DNA from: Closterium sp. NIES-65
Taxonomy: Eukaryota > Streptophyta > Zygnematophyceae > Desmidiales > Closteriaceae
Direction of reading: 5' to 3'
NCBI GenBank assembly: GCA_948144175.1
Contig: CANXME010000897.1
Coordinates: 1-64,000, forward strand
Length of the DNA stretch: 64,000 nt
In this document: one piece after another, positions 52,401 to 62,949 of the stretch
Position numbering within the stretch: the first letter of the stretch is position 1
Layout of the letters: every line of letters begins with the position of its first letter
Program-made: the position numbers and the translations under genes
Notes under the pieces: model-generated
Database searches by the model: none
Seen by the model: only the letters and a program-made list of their open reading frames with translations
Told to the model about the DNA's origin: nothing

Positions 52401-52544
52401 CTCCGCACCCCCAGGCTCCGCACCCCCAGGCTGAGCACCCCCACGCTCCGCACCCCCAGGCTCAGCACCCCCAGGCTCCGCACCCACTGCAGGACGAGAG
52501 TCGATAGCTACCTCAACAGGCTCAACCGGGTCTACCTGAGACAC
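49413..52544 (-). CDS. copia-2 reverse transcriptase / RNase H portion
   Basis: 1,043-residue open frame. The first 460 residues are a repeat-rich linker: about fourteen five-residue GAEPG units (52320-52490) and longer units of the type GAAAGAEDPGVGA (51690-51960). Then RT with MWIFRVKRPPGSPPVFKARY, LDFSTAFLQGSLHEEI and ILVYVDDLVFATADT, and RNase H with LTGHADASWADDQATQRSSK and SSCEAEIYAGAMAAQ. It has no own start; it continues out of frame from the protease-integrase frame, so expression would need frameshifting or repair of a one-base gap. Confidence 0.93.
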   Translation of the reverse strand: MSQVDPVEPVEVAIDSRPAVGAEPGGAEPGGAERGGAQPGGAEPGGAEPRGAEPGGAEPGGVEPWGAEPGGAELGSTEPGGAEPQSPQSGGSESGGPEPEGPTPGGALSSEQLREWYFQYCSLRRGTSGDRRTTGTGASASPPTQELPSRERIREWYERRCTLRSGVPGVANPAAAGGAAGAGDSTGAGDSTGAAGAAAPEVGAVSGAADPGVGATVCAADLGAGAAAGAEDPGVGAAAGIEDLGVGAAAGAEDPGAGAAAGAVESGVGAAAGAEDPGAGVSAGSGVAARQRPYFVPLLQQVLGLPPSLGPPPPLECPQPVQSRLQLQPASPLPAPSPYTGPTGGLAERREPASHPASPVRTARTSGCGSRQRPPPVFGTHRMSLRPSTAPLRAPLPSPPESSLPALPGPESDSLRAASPTVTRLLATVVTDPSFESTAASALVAELVDFAARCRLDYAASLVAESESVCPPSVGGECALGTDVLEDRQEEFQCLAATLPHLVSVLLTPEGDPDALDIPTPRSYAEAIEGPYPSQWQAAMDAEMASWKSTGTYVDAVPPPGANIVSGMWIFRVKRPPGSPPVFKARYVARGFSQRQGVDYFQTFSPTPKMTTLRVLLHIAAHRDYELHSLDFSTAFLQGSLHEEIRLRRPPGFTGSFPPGTQWSLRRPVYGPRQAPREWHDTMRTTLAALGFSPSTADPSLFLRTDTSLPPFYILVYVDDLVFATADTAGLAYVKSELQKRHTCTDLGELRSYLGLQITRDRARRTITLTQSHMVQQVLQRFGFTYSSPQSTPLPTRHSLSALPSDESVESSGPYPELVGCLMYLMTCTRPDLAYPLSILARYVAPGRHQPEHMAAAKRVLRYLCSTSGMGLVLGGRSPVVLTGHADASWADDQATQRSSKGYTFSLGSGSISWPATRSSSVLGSSCEAEIYAGAMAAQELRWLTYLLTDLGEPPRSPPVLYVDNKAMLALCREQRLEQRTKHIALRCFLARELQQRGQLRLAYVASEANTADVFTKALAPCDHQRFCTQLGLVPVLPSLLTS

Positions 52545-52579
52545 ACCTGAGGGAGCGGCACCCTGAGGGGGGAGGGGGT

Positions 52580-54378
52580 CTATGACAACAGCACCTGGCG
52601 CGAGGAAGAGAGGCGAGGGGGGAGCGGGGCAGTGCGGTAGGGGAAGAGGCGGTAGTAGGGGACGGACTCGTCAAAAGTGACGTCCTGAGAGGGCAAGACT
52701 CGGCGCGAGGTGGCGTGGTAAAACTGCCAACCAGGCGTGTCCGGGACAAAGCCGAGGAAGACGCAGGGAACAGCACGGGAGGAGAGCTTGTCCGCAGACG
52801 TATCGCGGACAAAAGCTCGAGATCCCCAGACCCGGAAACGCGACGCATCGCCAACCTCCCCCGTCCATAGCAGTGTGGGCGAGGTCTCCGGCAAGGAGAC
52901 ACGGGGACAGAGGTTGAGCTGATGCGCAGCGTACCGGACCGCAAACAGCCACAGAAAGTGGGGGGCAGCCGCATGGATCAAGGAGGTACGGGCGACCTCC
53001 ATGACCAGGCCAATGCGGCGCTCCGCAACCCCATTCTGCTGTGGTGAGGCCGGAAGCGTGAACGAGTGCTCAATGCCGTGCTCAGCACAGTAGGCTGCCA
53101 AGAGGTCGGAGGAGAACTCACCACCTCTGTCAGAGTGCAAGCGCAGGACAGGAAAGTCCGAGTGGAAACGCTCGCTGAGCTGGAGACGGGCTCTGCGGAT
53201 CCAAGGGATCAAGACATCAGGGACCTCACCCTTGGTGCGCAAGGGGAAGACCGTGGTGTAGCGCGAGTAGTCGTCAACAACTATCAGGAAGTACCTCTCG
53301 TGACCCTGACCACGGACGCGCGCTGGGCCCCACACGTCCATGTGGAGCGTCTGCAAGGGAGCAGTCGTCGGGGGAAACGAGGAGGAGTGAGGAGCGGCGC
53401 GCTGCCGCCCCTCGACGCAGGGAAGACAGGGAGGAGCAGGCGAGGGTGGGAGGGGAGGGAGGACTCTGGGAAGACCGGAGACAAGGTACCGGGAGTGCAT
53501 GGCAAGAAGGCGCTGCAAAGATGGGTGGCCAAGTCGGTGGTGCCAGAGGACAGTCTTGTGCGCCAGAGAGCGACACGAGCAGGGGGCAGACAACTGACCT
53601 GACGCGGACGCAGACGCAGACGCAGCAACCTGAGGGGACTCAGTGACCAGTGTGTACAAGTCCGACCCCGGCTGCCGAGTGAAGGTAGGCAAGTGGCGGC
53701 CCGTACGAGCACACGTGCAGTGTGTCATGCGCTCGTAGGCAGGGGTGAACTGGTGAACACCCCCGTCCTGGAGTGCACTACCTGCCACCAAGTTCGTAGA
53801 GAACGAGGGGAGGTGGAGACCTGACAGTGTGCCCGACGGGACCGCAGGACAGGGAAGGACAGTGGAGGAGGTCGCAATGACCGGACCCCCAGAGGGGTCA
53901 GCGAGGGAGACAGCAACTGGCCGAGCAAGCGGCTCAAGGGCAGTGCGGTCACGAAAGAAGCAGCGAGAAGCACCTGAGTCCAGTGTGAAGGTGTGCAGTG
54001 CTGCCGTCGACTCAGTACCAAGGGGGGCAGACGCACAAGCACCTAGAGCAGCTGCCTCATTAGCACCTGGGGTAGCAGACACGTGAGTACCTGGAGCGGC
54101 AGACGCACTAGTCCTAATGCCCGGGTCGGGCGGCACACACAGGTACTCAACACCCTCTCCACTAGTAGACATCACATACATAGCAGTGAGAATAGCATTA
54201 AAGTCTAGAGCAGAGATATCAATCCCCTTCTTCAGGAGATCAACCCAGCGGGGCAGCTCAGTGGCCTGAGGGAACTGAACACGCCAAGCGTCGTTGAGAC
54301 GAGCGAAGCAGCGCTGTTTGGCGTGCGGTCCCTCACACGGCTGACCAGTGCGGTCACCAGTGCGAATGACGTACGTGC
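52580..54378 (-). CDS. copia-2 gag C-terminus, protease and integrase portion
   Basis: Open frame with Cys-rich gag tail (VCFSCTYVIRTGDRTGQPCE, about 54290-54390), then WVDLLKKGIDISALDFNAIL, protease FTLDSGASRCFF near 53970, HHRLGHPSLQRLL with CLPC (GAG-pre-integrase), and integrase MDVWGPARVRG, LHSDRGGEFSSD and SPQQNGVAERR. It ends at 52580 shortly after DESVPYYRLFPYRTAPLPP. The frame lost is recovered 36 bp further on by the RT frame; the break coincides with a six-base G run on the plus strand (52617-52622). Confidence 0.9.
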
Positions 54379-54404
54379 AGCTGAAGCATACGTGCGAATG
54401 CGGT

Positions 54405-55030
54405 CCAGTACGGGCGGCGCGGCTCGGTTCAGATAGGGCGGCGCGGCTAGGTTCGGGCGGCGCGGCTCGGTTTGGGCTGGGCGGCTCGGTTCGGGCGGCT
54501 CGGTTCGGGCGGCTCGGTTCGGGCGGCTCAGTTCGGGCTGGGCGGCTCGGTTCGAGCAGGGTGGCTCGGTTCGGGCTGCCCGGGTCGGGCGGGTCGGGCG
54601 GCTCGTTCTGGGGGGGGGGGGGCGTTCGGGGCCTCTAGGGGCGAGCGCGGGGCCGTAAGGGGTTGCTAAGGGCGAGCGCGGGGCCGATCGGGGCCTCTAG
54701 GGGCGAGCGCGGGGCCGTAAGGGGCTGTTAAGGGCGAGCGCGGGGCCGTTCGAGGCCTCTAGGGGCGAGCGCGGGGCCGTAAAGGGCCGCTAAGAGCGAG
54801 CGCGGGGCCGTTCGGGGCCTCTAGGGGCGAGCGCGGGGCCGTAAGGGGCCGCTAAGGGCTAGCGCGGGGCCGATTGGGGCCTCTAGGGGCAAGCGCGTGG
54901 CCGTAAGGGGCCACTAAGGGCGAGCGCGTGGGCCGACGGGGCCTTAAGGGGCGGCGTGCGAGTCGCTAAGGGGCGGGTCGCGGGTCGCGGGGCCTTAGAG
55001 GGCCGTGAAAACCGAGGCGCCCTAGGGCGC
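54405..55030 (-). repeat. GC-rich minisatellite inside copia-2
   Basis: GGGCGGCTCGGTTC-type units (54410-54600) are followed by five to six units of about 60 bp, each made of two 30-bp halves (CTCTAGGGGCGAGCGCGGGGCC and TAAGGGCGAGCGCGGGGCC, with variants). It occupies the space between primer-binding site and gag tail where the gag N-terminal domain should be. A GGTA tetramer run follows (55032-55056). Confidence 0.93.
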
Positions 55031-55105
55031 AGGTAGGTAGATAGGTAGGTAGGTAGTGGTGGGCCCTAAAAAAAATCGGTCCTAGGAAGGACCTGCTCTA
55101 TACCA

Positions 55106-55237
55106 TGTTGAAATGAATGAACAGGAATGATTGAACTAATAGTGAAATCAGTACAAGTACCTAACCCTAGAATTGTGTACCCCCTTTAGGCTAACCCACT
55201 GTAGCCTAAACAAGCACAACATATATAATGTTTGACA
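55106..55237 (-). repeat. copia-2 5' LTR
   Basis: 132 bp copy of the same repeat, preceded on the plus strand by the complement of the primer-binding site. Confidence 0.9.
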
Positions 55238-55976
55238 CAACATGGAGCAAATATTGTGGCTTTTTTTGCGGGAATCTGGGGCGCACTTGTGTTTGACACG
55301 AGGGTATCAATGCCAAAGAGTACAACCAATCGCAGTCGTCGGATAAAGTCGTGCTTTTGCACAGCCCATCACCTTCAGTCCTTGTGCCAGTGACATTTGA
55401 ACGAGGGAAAATCTGCGAATAGTGACGAACTGGGGCCCACTAATGCGTATTGTAACCAATAGTTACTCAAAACGATTACAGAACGAGGATTGCACTAAGG
55501 CTGGAAATCTAGTACAAATGTGAGCGAAGGCACGAGCAAACATTTATATCGAAGCATGCAAATGGTAACGTGGTGCGTGCGAGCTAGCTAGTGCGATGCT
55601 CGCAGCGAGTTTGGGCTAGTCCCAAAGTGTAGGCCGACTCAAGTCAGTCCAGAGATGCATGATTTGGGAGTTACCAATTGATGTTACGATATGAAAAATG
55701 AGCAAGGAATTCCTGTATGCTGCAGGAGCCGACTTTGCCGAGTACGAAGTCGAGGAGTCAGAAGAGTCAAAGTGACACCAGCAGCTGTCAGATCAAGAGC
55801 GATGCAGGCAGGAGCATTTGAAGTGAAAAACGCGGGAACGGATTGGAAACGGGTTCCCGCGCCGCACGAATCGAACTTCCCTGTAATAAGGGAATGTATC
55901 CCTTAGAGTACATGGCTAGTCTAGGTCGTTTCGCATTCCTTTGCATTTCCTACATAAACTCGATCTATGCATGCTA
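55238..55976. other. intergenic, no gene seen
   Basis: No coding region supported; a 71-codon plus frame at 55691-55906 has no recognisable content. No long repeats. Confidence 0.5.
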
Positions 55977-56373
55977 CCGCAATCCGCCGGATAAAAGACC
56001 CCCCTATAATAATGTACCTGGGCCTTTAATACGGGGGGGTGGGTATATTATTCAAGACAGTTTTACTTATACCCCCCAATTGGGGTGAAATCATTATAAG
56101 ACCCCCCCCAACCATAAAAGTGTTTTTCAGAGGCTAATTGATGTCAATTAAGCAAGCAATGGCACATGTTCAGCCACAGGAGTCACAAAATACAATCAAA
56201 GCAGCCTCTCAAGACCTGGTTACCATTGAATATGGGCCAATGAGCATGAAGCATTCAGCTGCTTCATGGATTGTTCCCGGTTTCTCGGCTCAGGACATTC
56301 GTGAGCTTTTCCTCGTTAAGAAAACGCAAATCTGCACCCTATCATTTCATTATATTTAAAAAACATAGCACTT

Positions 56374-56397
56374 CCTATAAGACCCGAGTCTTATAGG
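56374..56397. repeat. perfect 10-bp stem with 4-nt loop
   Basis: CCTATAAGAC and GTCTTATAGG enclose CCGA, inside the pogo-like element just before the gypsy insertion point. Confidence 0.9.
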
Positions 56398-56419
56398 TTT
56401 TTTTACCCTTTAATAAGAC

Positions 56420-56817
56420 TGTGAGAGTACGACGGCTTATGCCAGCTATGCTTGCTTGCCTTTACTTTATTATGCTATTTCTAGCATAGGATAATTATAT
56501 GCATGCATGAATTGCTTGATTTCATAGGCTAGGTGCTTTCCTATATTTTATTATAGTTATAGCACCGAGCTAGGTTGCGTGCACCGAATTCTGGCTTTTC
56601 GGTTGCCACCGAATTGCCTTCTACCGAATTCGGTAAGGATCTGTTCGGGACGCTTCACGACCCGCGGAACCTTCGCGTAACACCTGGTTACGGGGCCTTG
56701 TGTCGAGCCTATATATAGCCTCGTGTTGTACCCAGGTGGACATTCAATTCAATTCAATTCAATTCAATTCGACTCAATTCTCGTTCTCTTTTCTGAACTC
56801 GATCCTAGATCCTCACA
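56420..56817 (+). repeat. gypsy-1 5' LTR
   Basis: 398 bp with an ATTCA pentamer run near the end. Differs from the 3' LTR at six positions by eye (about 1.5%). Confidence 0.96.
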
Positions 56818-57247
56818 CTTGGTAATCAGAGCGGGTTTACACGCGAGGTCTTCAACCGCTTAGTTCCGGCCTTTAAAAACCGCGGGGGCGACGACGAAAG
56901 CGCCGATACGGGTATGTAAAACCAGTTCCGCGCAATTTTTCTAAGTCCCCCTCGATTCGGTTTTCGAACACCCCTCAGATTTACTGGTGGAAAGGTTGGA
57001 GTTTCGACCGTTCGATCGAGTTTCATCTCAACGGCCTAGAGAATTTCGCCCAAAAAAGTTGGAATTCGGAGCGTCGGATCGATTTTCTCCTCAACGGCCA
57101 AGATCGGACGCGAATTTCGCCTAAGGGAGATTTACGCAACCTACAGAATTCGCGCTCCTCGATTCTACAGTCAATTTGACTCGCAGTAAGTCGACCAGCA
57201 CCTAGAATTCGATTATTTTCGTCGCGCATCTTCCTGTAAATCACCAA

Positions 57248-58204
57248 ATGGAGGGCCAAGGCGACAACTACGCGACTACGAGCGACATCGCGAGCCTCCG
57301 CACCGATATGGAGCAGACGCAGGCGACGCTTCGTCGACTCGAGGCTTTTTCAACAAGCCAACCAGGGTTCGCCACCGCAGCAGCAGCGACCACAGCGACT
57401 ACATCACCGACAACTCCAGCAGCAGTGGCGACACCGACATTTCACGGACCAATGGCACCACTGTCGCCGAACCTCGAAGCAGCACGACCGAGGCTCCCGG
57501 AGGCGTTCGATCCAAGCGCGAAGGGATCCGACGTCCGGCGATTCGTGGCCACCCTCGAAATTTACTTCGAGGCCATTGGCTGTTCGACCCCGCAACACGA
57601 CGCAACAAGGATTCGGCTCGCAGCGACACTGTTACGTGGACCGGCTCTCGAATGGATTTACTACACCGACGTAGCCCGCGGGGAGAAAACGTGGCAGCAG
57701 TTTTGGGCAGATTTAATCGAGCGTTTCGAACCAATTAATACAACCTACATGGCGCGGCAGCAGATACACCGACACAAGCAATACAGTAGTGTAACACAGT
57801 ACACGCAGCAGATGGAGTTACTGTTCAAACACATCACCGACCTGACCGAAGGCGAAAAAATCCAGGCGTACACCGAAGGGTTAAAAATGGAGATTCGGCG
57901 GCAGGTGATTGCGGCGAATTACAACAGCTACAGAGACATCGTGCGTGCTGCCGAGCGATACGACGCGCTGACTCGAAGTCAGCCCGAAACACGACGCTTC
58001 ACGCCGAACCGTACATTCGGCACGGAGCGATCGGTACCCCCCACGTTCACCGAACCGATGGATATCGACAATTACGACGCGAAGCAGCAGCCGACAAAAT
58101 GCGAATTTTGCGGCGCAGCAGGACATCAGTTTTTGTCGTGCTACAAAATGAAGAAAGCACGTGCGGCACACCGGGACGGAAACAGTGGAGCACCCCCGAA
58201 GTAA
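57248..58204 (+). CDS. gypsy-1 gag
   Basis: Intact 318-residue gag. Retrotrans_gag-type core (RFVATLEIYFEAIGCSTPQH, WADLIERFEPINTTYMARQQ) and a single zinc knuckle CEFCGAAGHQFLSC at about residues 284-297. Start chosen at the first Met after the leader. Pol lies in the -1 frame and its open frame overlaps the gag end, as expected for programmed -1 frameshifting. Confidence 0.93.
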   Translation: MEGQGDNYATTSDIASLRTDMEQTQATLRRLEAFSTSQPGFATAAAATTATTSPTTPAAVATPTFHGPMAPLSPNLEAARPRLPEAFDPSAKGSDVRRFVATLEIYFEAIGCSTPQHDATRIRLAATLLRGPALEWIYYTDVARGEKTWQQFWADLIERFEPINTTYMARQQIHRHKQYSSVTQYTQQMELLFKHITDLTEGEKIQAYTEGLKMEIRRQVIAANYNSYRDIVRAAERYDALTRSQPETRRFTPNRTFGTERSVPPTFTEPMDIDNYDAKQQPTKCEFCGAAGHQFLSCYKMKKARAAHRDGNSGAPPK

Positions 58205-61200
58205 AAAAACGGGAATCGCCAGTAGCCGCGGATCGACCTGGCGATCGCGTAAAGATCCGAAAAGCAGGAAAAGGCGACGACGTGGCGACTTCGGAGCGGG
58301 TGAAAAAAGGAGAAAATGATGGCGCGAATTTAAAACGTCACGACCGGCCGACATCAGGGGAAATCGCCGAGGCGAATGGAGGCTCCGCGAAAAAAGACTC
58401 TGCACCGACCGGGAAACTCCAGCCGAACACCCACGAAAGTAAGAATTCGTTAAAAGTATCCTATAAAGATGCTCTAACAAAGAATATTGCTTCTCGTGGT
58501 TTACAAGCCTTCAAAAAATTCAGGGGAGGTCTAGAGGCCAAGAAAAAGCCTTTAGAAATTATTCAGGTACCTGAGAAGTTGGGCAAAGTACTACGGAGCG
58601 TAGAAAAGGGTCGTGCGTTACGTGGAGTTAATATTCTCTCCCCGCAGCACAGTGTTAAGGCTCCCCGTCGCCCACAGGTGAAGCCTACACTGCTGCCAAG
58701 GCTTAGAGGAGACATCTAGGCTCAGGAGAAATTATACAAGCCTCGGAAAAATCCTCCTACCCCCTAGGTGAAGTTGGAAAGCGCTGAGTCAGGTATAGGA
58801 AAAAGGGAAGGTATTAAGTTTGATGTACCCTATGATCCTATTAACGAGACCCTCTTTGGCTACTCAACAAAGCAGAAACCACTACTCCTCGAGGTGTTAT
58901 GCAATGGGCGACCCCCCGAGGCACTGGTGGACAGCGGTGCATCTCACTCGGTGTGTGACCGCGGAGCATTGGAGAAAATTGGAGAGAAGGCGGAAGAGAC
59001 CCAGTTTTCAGCAACCATGGTGGACGGTACGAAGCTTCCTATCCACGGCGAAGCATCACTGCAACTGCATATAGGTGCGTTGAGGTGGAAGCCGAAGCTA
59101 CTAGTCACCAACATCAAAGGATGAGATTTTATCTTGGGGCGAGATTTCCTAAAGCAGTTCAACCCCGAGATCGATTAGGTCAACAGCAAGGTGTGCATCT
59201 ACAACAATGGGAAGCGGATAGCGCTGCGAAGCTGGACGGATACAGGGGACGTACCTGAAACGACACTGGCACGGTTCGAACAGACGGTGAACAAGAGTAA
59301 CACGGGTTACCTAGCACTGGTTATGGCAGCAGCAGAGGAGGAGAAGCCGAGTTCCGAGCTACCTGCAGCAGTGAAAGAGGTCTTGGAGCAGTACAAGGAT
59401 ATAATGCCCGACGACCTACCTGCAGGCGTACCTCCAGCAGGCACCCACGAGCACGAGATCATGGAGGAACCAGGAGCGAAACCCGTCTCACGTGCACCAT
59501 ACCGACTGAACTGACAGACATGAAAAAACAGATAGAGTATCTACTGGACAGACAACTGATCCGCCCATCCACCTCTCCCTACGCCGCACCAGTCCTCTTC
59601 ACTCCAAAACCAGACGGCAGTCTACGGATGTGCATCGACTACTGCGCACTGAACAAACAGACAGTAAAAAACAAATATCCCATACCGCGCATAGACGACC
59701 TACTCGATCAACTGCGTGGAGCAACAGTATTTTCGAAGCTGGACCTATGATCGGGCTACTGGCAGATCAAGATGGCAGACAACTCCGTCCACAAGACAGC
59801 GTTCCGTACCAGATACGGCCCCTACGAATACTTGGTGATGCCGTTCGGACTCTGCAACGCACCAGCAACGTTTCAGGCGGAGATGAATCACATCTTACGA
59901 CCCCTGCTGGACGAATGCGTGGTGGTATACCTGGACGACATTCTCATCTACTCCAAGAACATGAAGGAGCACGTGGAGCATCTGCGGAAGGTGTTCGAGA
60001 TCCTACGGAAAAACAAGTTCTACGTGAAGCTGTCAAAGAGCGACTTCGCTCTGAAGAAGGTGCAGTTTCTCGGGCACATGGTGAGTGCCGAGGGCGTACA
60101 CGTGGACCCACGGAAGATCAAAGCCGTCAAGAAGTGGAAAGTACCAGAGAACGTGAAGGAGTTACAGCAGTTCCTAGGCTTCGCCAACTACTACAACAGG
60201 TTCGTGCCGCTGTACGCTAAGATAGCAGCGCCACTGACCGACCTACTGAAAAAGGATACGCCCTAAAAATGGGATACCCCTCATCAGCAAGCCATGGAGC
60301 AGCTACAGACAGCACTGACTACAGCGGCAGTACTCATCTTGCCGGATCCAGACAAGGACTATGTGGTGGAAGCAGACGCTAGTGACCAAGCAGTCGGAGC
60401 AGTACTGATGCAGGATCACGGACGCGGTTTGCAACCCATCACCTACCTCAGTAAGAAGCTACACGGAGCAGAACTAAACTACCCCATTCACGACAAGGAA
60501 GCCTTAGCGATAGTCATAGCCATCAAGGCATGGAGGTGTTACCTAGAGGGAGCCAAGACTACAGTCTATACTGACCACTGCAGTCTCAAATACCTGAAGT
60601 CACAGCCGACACTCTCACGTCGACAGGTGCGGTGGGTGGACTTCCTGGAAACTCACTTCCACTACGACATCGTCTACAAGCCCGGGCTACACAACAAGGC
60701 AGACGCGTTGAGCCGCCCCGGACATGTAGCAGGCATCCAGCTCGACGGGATGAACCCTCTGCTCAAGGGTCTATTCCAACATGGGTACTCCGTGGACGGA
60801 GAGATTGCTACAGCACAGACCAAGAAGCTATTACAGTGGGAGAAAGACTTAGTTGTAAGGAAGGGTTCAGGAAAGATTTGGGTACCGAATTACGCCCCGC
60901 TACGGCAGATCCTATTGGAGGAGTTTCACGACGTACCTTACGCGGGACATTTCGGGAGCAACAAGACGTTAGCAGGGATAGCGAAGTATTACTACTGGCC
61001 CGGGAGGCAGCAGACGTGCAGCAGTTTGTCACCTCTTGCGACACGTGCCAGCGGATGAAGAGCAGCAAGCAGAAAAAAGCAGGGTTACTTCAGCCTCTAC
61101 CCGTACCGGAGCAGCCATGGCAGGTCGTTAGCCTCGACTTCATCACAGGGCTTCCTTCGACCTCACGGGGACATGATTCCATCCTCGTGGTGATCGATAA

Positions 61201-62212
61201 GTTCTCCAAAATGGGTCACTTCATACCGACCAACGCCACAGCTACAGCTGAAGCAACTGCTCGACTCTTCTTCGACCGCATCATCACCATCCACGGCATC
61301 CCCGCTACACTCATCTTAGACAGAGACCCCAAATTCACGAGTAAGTTCTGGAAGGAGCTCATGGGACTGTTGAGGACAAAGCTTGCAATGTCTTCAGCAT
61401 ACCACCCCCAGACTGACGGACAGACAGAGCGACTCAATCAAGTGGTTGAACAGTTACTGTGCACAGCTTGCAAGGACGACGTCAGCCACTGGGACACACA
61501 GTTACCAACCCTAGAGTTCGCTTACAACAACGCATCACATGCGGCCACAGGGAAAACTCCTTTCTTCCTGTGTTACGGACGGGAACCACTCACACCACAG
61601 CAGCCAACTACACCGGCACACGTCCAAGCCGCACATGACTTCGTCACCACCATGCAGCAGCTATGGGAGAAGACTCAGCGACGTCTCACCACGATGCAGA
61701 ACTCCCAGAAGCAGTATGCCGATCGTCAGCGACGTGATCACTCAGTAGCAGTCGGAGATCAGGTGCTTCTTGACACGCGCAACTTGAACCTGTCTCACCT
61801 CCCATCCAAACTCCGGCCTTGCTTCTTTGGTCCTTTTCTCGTTGAGGCACAGGTGACACCAGTTACATTCCGCTTGCGCTTACCAGATACTTGGAAGCTT
61901 CACAACGCTTTTCATGTCCAGCTACTGAAGCCCTACAAGGACCCCAACCAACAGTTCCAGGGACGCCAACTACCGCCACCACCACCTGTTCTCATACAGG
62001 ATGAACCCGAGTACGAGATCGAGCGCGTTCTCTCTCATCGGTGCCGCGGTGGCAAGACTCTCGAGTTCCTGATACGCTGGAAGGGATACGACCCCACTGA
62101 GGACAGTTGGGTTGCAGAAGCTGATATGGGCAACGCACGCCGTGCTCTCAAGGACTATCTTGTCAAGCAGGGTGTATCTCACGCCACCCAGCTTTGCAGG
62201 GGGGACGTGTGA
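58099..62212 (+). pseudogene. gypsy-1 pol (PR-RT-RH-IN-chromodomain), inactivated
   Basis: In frame -1 to gag. Order: basic spacer, protease EALVDSGASHSVCDRGALEK near 58920, RT ([40 protein letters not shown]), RNase H (VVEADASDQAVGAVLMQ, YTDHCSLKYL), integrase zinc finger with CDTCQRMK, core (VSLDFITGLPS, LILDRDPKFTSKFW, PQTDGQTERLN), and a C-terminal chromodomain (YEIERVLSHRCRGG, LIRWKGYDPTEDSWV). Stops: TAG 58717 and 58765, TGA 59122, TAG 59176, TGA 59512 and 59748, TAA 60264. One-base shifts lie near 59512-59520 and 61000-61010. The RT YLDD site is preserved. Not translatable as a whole. Confidence 0.95.
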
Positions 62213-62605
62213 GAGTACGACGGCTTATGCCAGCTATGCTTGCTTGCCTTTACTTTATTATGCTATTTCTAGCATAGGATAATTATATGCATGCATGAAT
62301 TGCTTGATTTCCTAGGCTAGGTGCTTTCCTATATTTTATTATAGTTATAGCACCGAGCTAGGTTGCGTGCACCGAATTCTGGCTTTTCGGTTGCCACCGA
62401 ATTGCCTTCTAACGAATTCGGTAAGGATCTGTTCGGGACGCTTCGCGACCCGCGGAACCTTCGCGTAACACCTGGTTACGGGGCCTTGTGTTGAGCCTAT
62501 ATATAGCCTCGTGTTGTACCCAGGTGGACATTCAATTCAATTCAATTCAATTCAATTCGACTTAATTCTCTTTCTCTTTTCTGAACTCGATCCTAGATCC
62601 TCACA
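62208..62605 (+). repeat. gypsy-1 3' LTR
   Basis: 398-bp partner LTR. TATATATAG occurs in both copies (56708 region and 62497 region) and may be the element TATA box. Confidence 0.96.
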
Positions 62606-62672
62606 AAGACCCCCCACATTTTTTTGTGCAATCAATAACAGACCCTTGGGTCTTTTATCCGGGGGATTACGG

Positions 62673-62949
62673 TATTATTATCTCTGTCATCTACATTCAC
62701 CCTGACCTCAGGTCATTCCTTCAGCTGCAAAATTACATGCGATCAACCTTGAGCCGATCCCTTTGCTAAGTCTCATTTGGGATTGTAACAATTGAGATAG
62801 AATGGCGACTGCTGCATTGTTGCCGACGTAGTGTTGTTGTAGGCGAATCCGATTAACAACAACTGTTGCTCTCAGGTTGCCGGATCGTCACACGTGGCGC
62901 AAATCAGTTGTTATATGGTAGTTTGCTCGTTCCGGATTCGCGATGGTAT
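62673..62949. other. spacer right of the pogo-like element
   Basis: No supported feature; may include the distal, unreadable part of the neighbouring decayed gypsy copy. Confidence 0.4.

Larger units (their letters stand above)
49071..55237 (-). mobile_element. copia-2: Ty1/copia element with short LTRs, gag degenerate
   Basis: About 6.17 kb between 132-bp terminal repeats. On the minus strand TGGTATAGAGC directly follows the 5' LTR (a primer-binding-site remnant) and a purine tract (ATGGGGGTG) precedes the 3' LTR. Flanks ACCTG and ACATG are similar but not identical, so the target duplication is uncertain. PR-IN and RT-RNase H lie in two frames separated by a one-base shift; the gag N-terminus is replaced by a minisatellite. 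Confidence 0.92.
56420..62605 (+). mobile_element. gypsy-1: chromovirus (Ty3/gypsy with chromodomain), decayed pol
   Basis: 6,186 bp flanked by the 5-bp target duplication AAGAC (56415-56419 and 62606-62610). LTRs of 398 bp begin TGTGAGAG and end CCTCACA. After the 5' LTR comes a primer-binding-site-like TGGTAATCAGAGC; before the 3' LTR is the purine tract GCAGGGGGGACG. Gag is open; pol has several stops and two shifts. Confidence 0.96.
55977..62672. mobile_element. pogo/Tc1-mariner-like inverted-repeat element, split by gypsy-1
   Basis: Left end CCGCAATCCGCCGGATAAAA (55977) and the reverse complement of the right end, CCGTAATCCCCCGGATAAAA (62672), match at 23 of the first 25 bases, and both ends are flanked by TA (55975-55976 and 62673-62674). 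Removing the gypsy insertion leaves an element of about 510 bp. TA duplication and the TAATCCCCCGG-like end fit the pogo/Tigger group. A 73-codon frame inside (56138-56359) reads GFSAQDIRELFLVKKTQ near its end and could be a transposase or host-gene remnant; it is not recognised. Confidence 0.8.

Noticed and set aside
56739-56770. ATTCA repeats as telomere-like sequence
   Set aside because: Short pentamer run inside both gypsy-1 LTRs; not a telomere motif.
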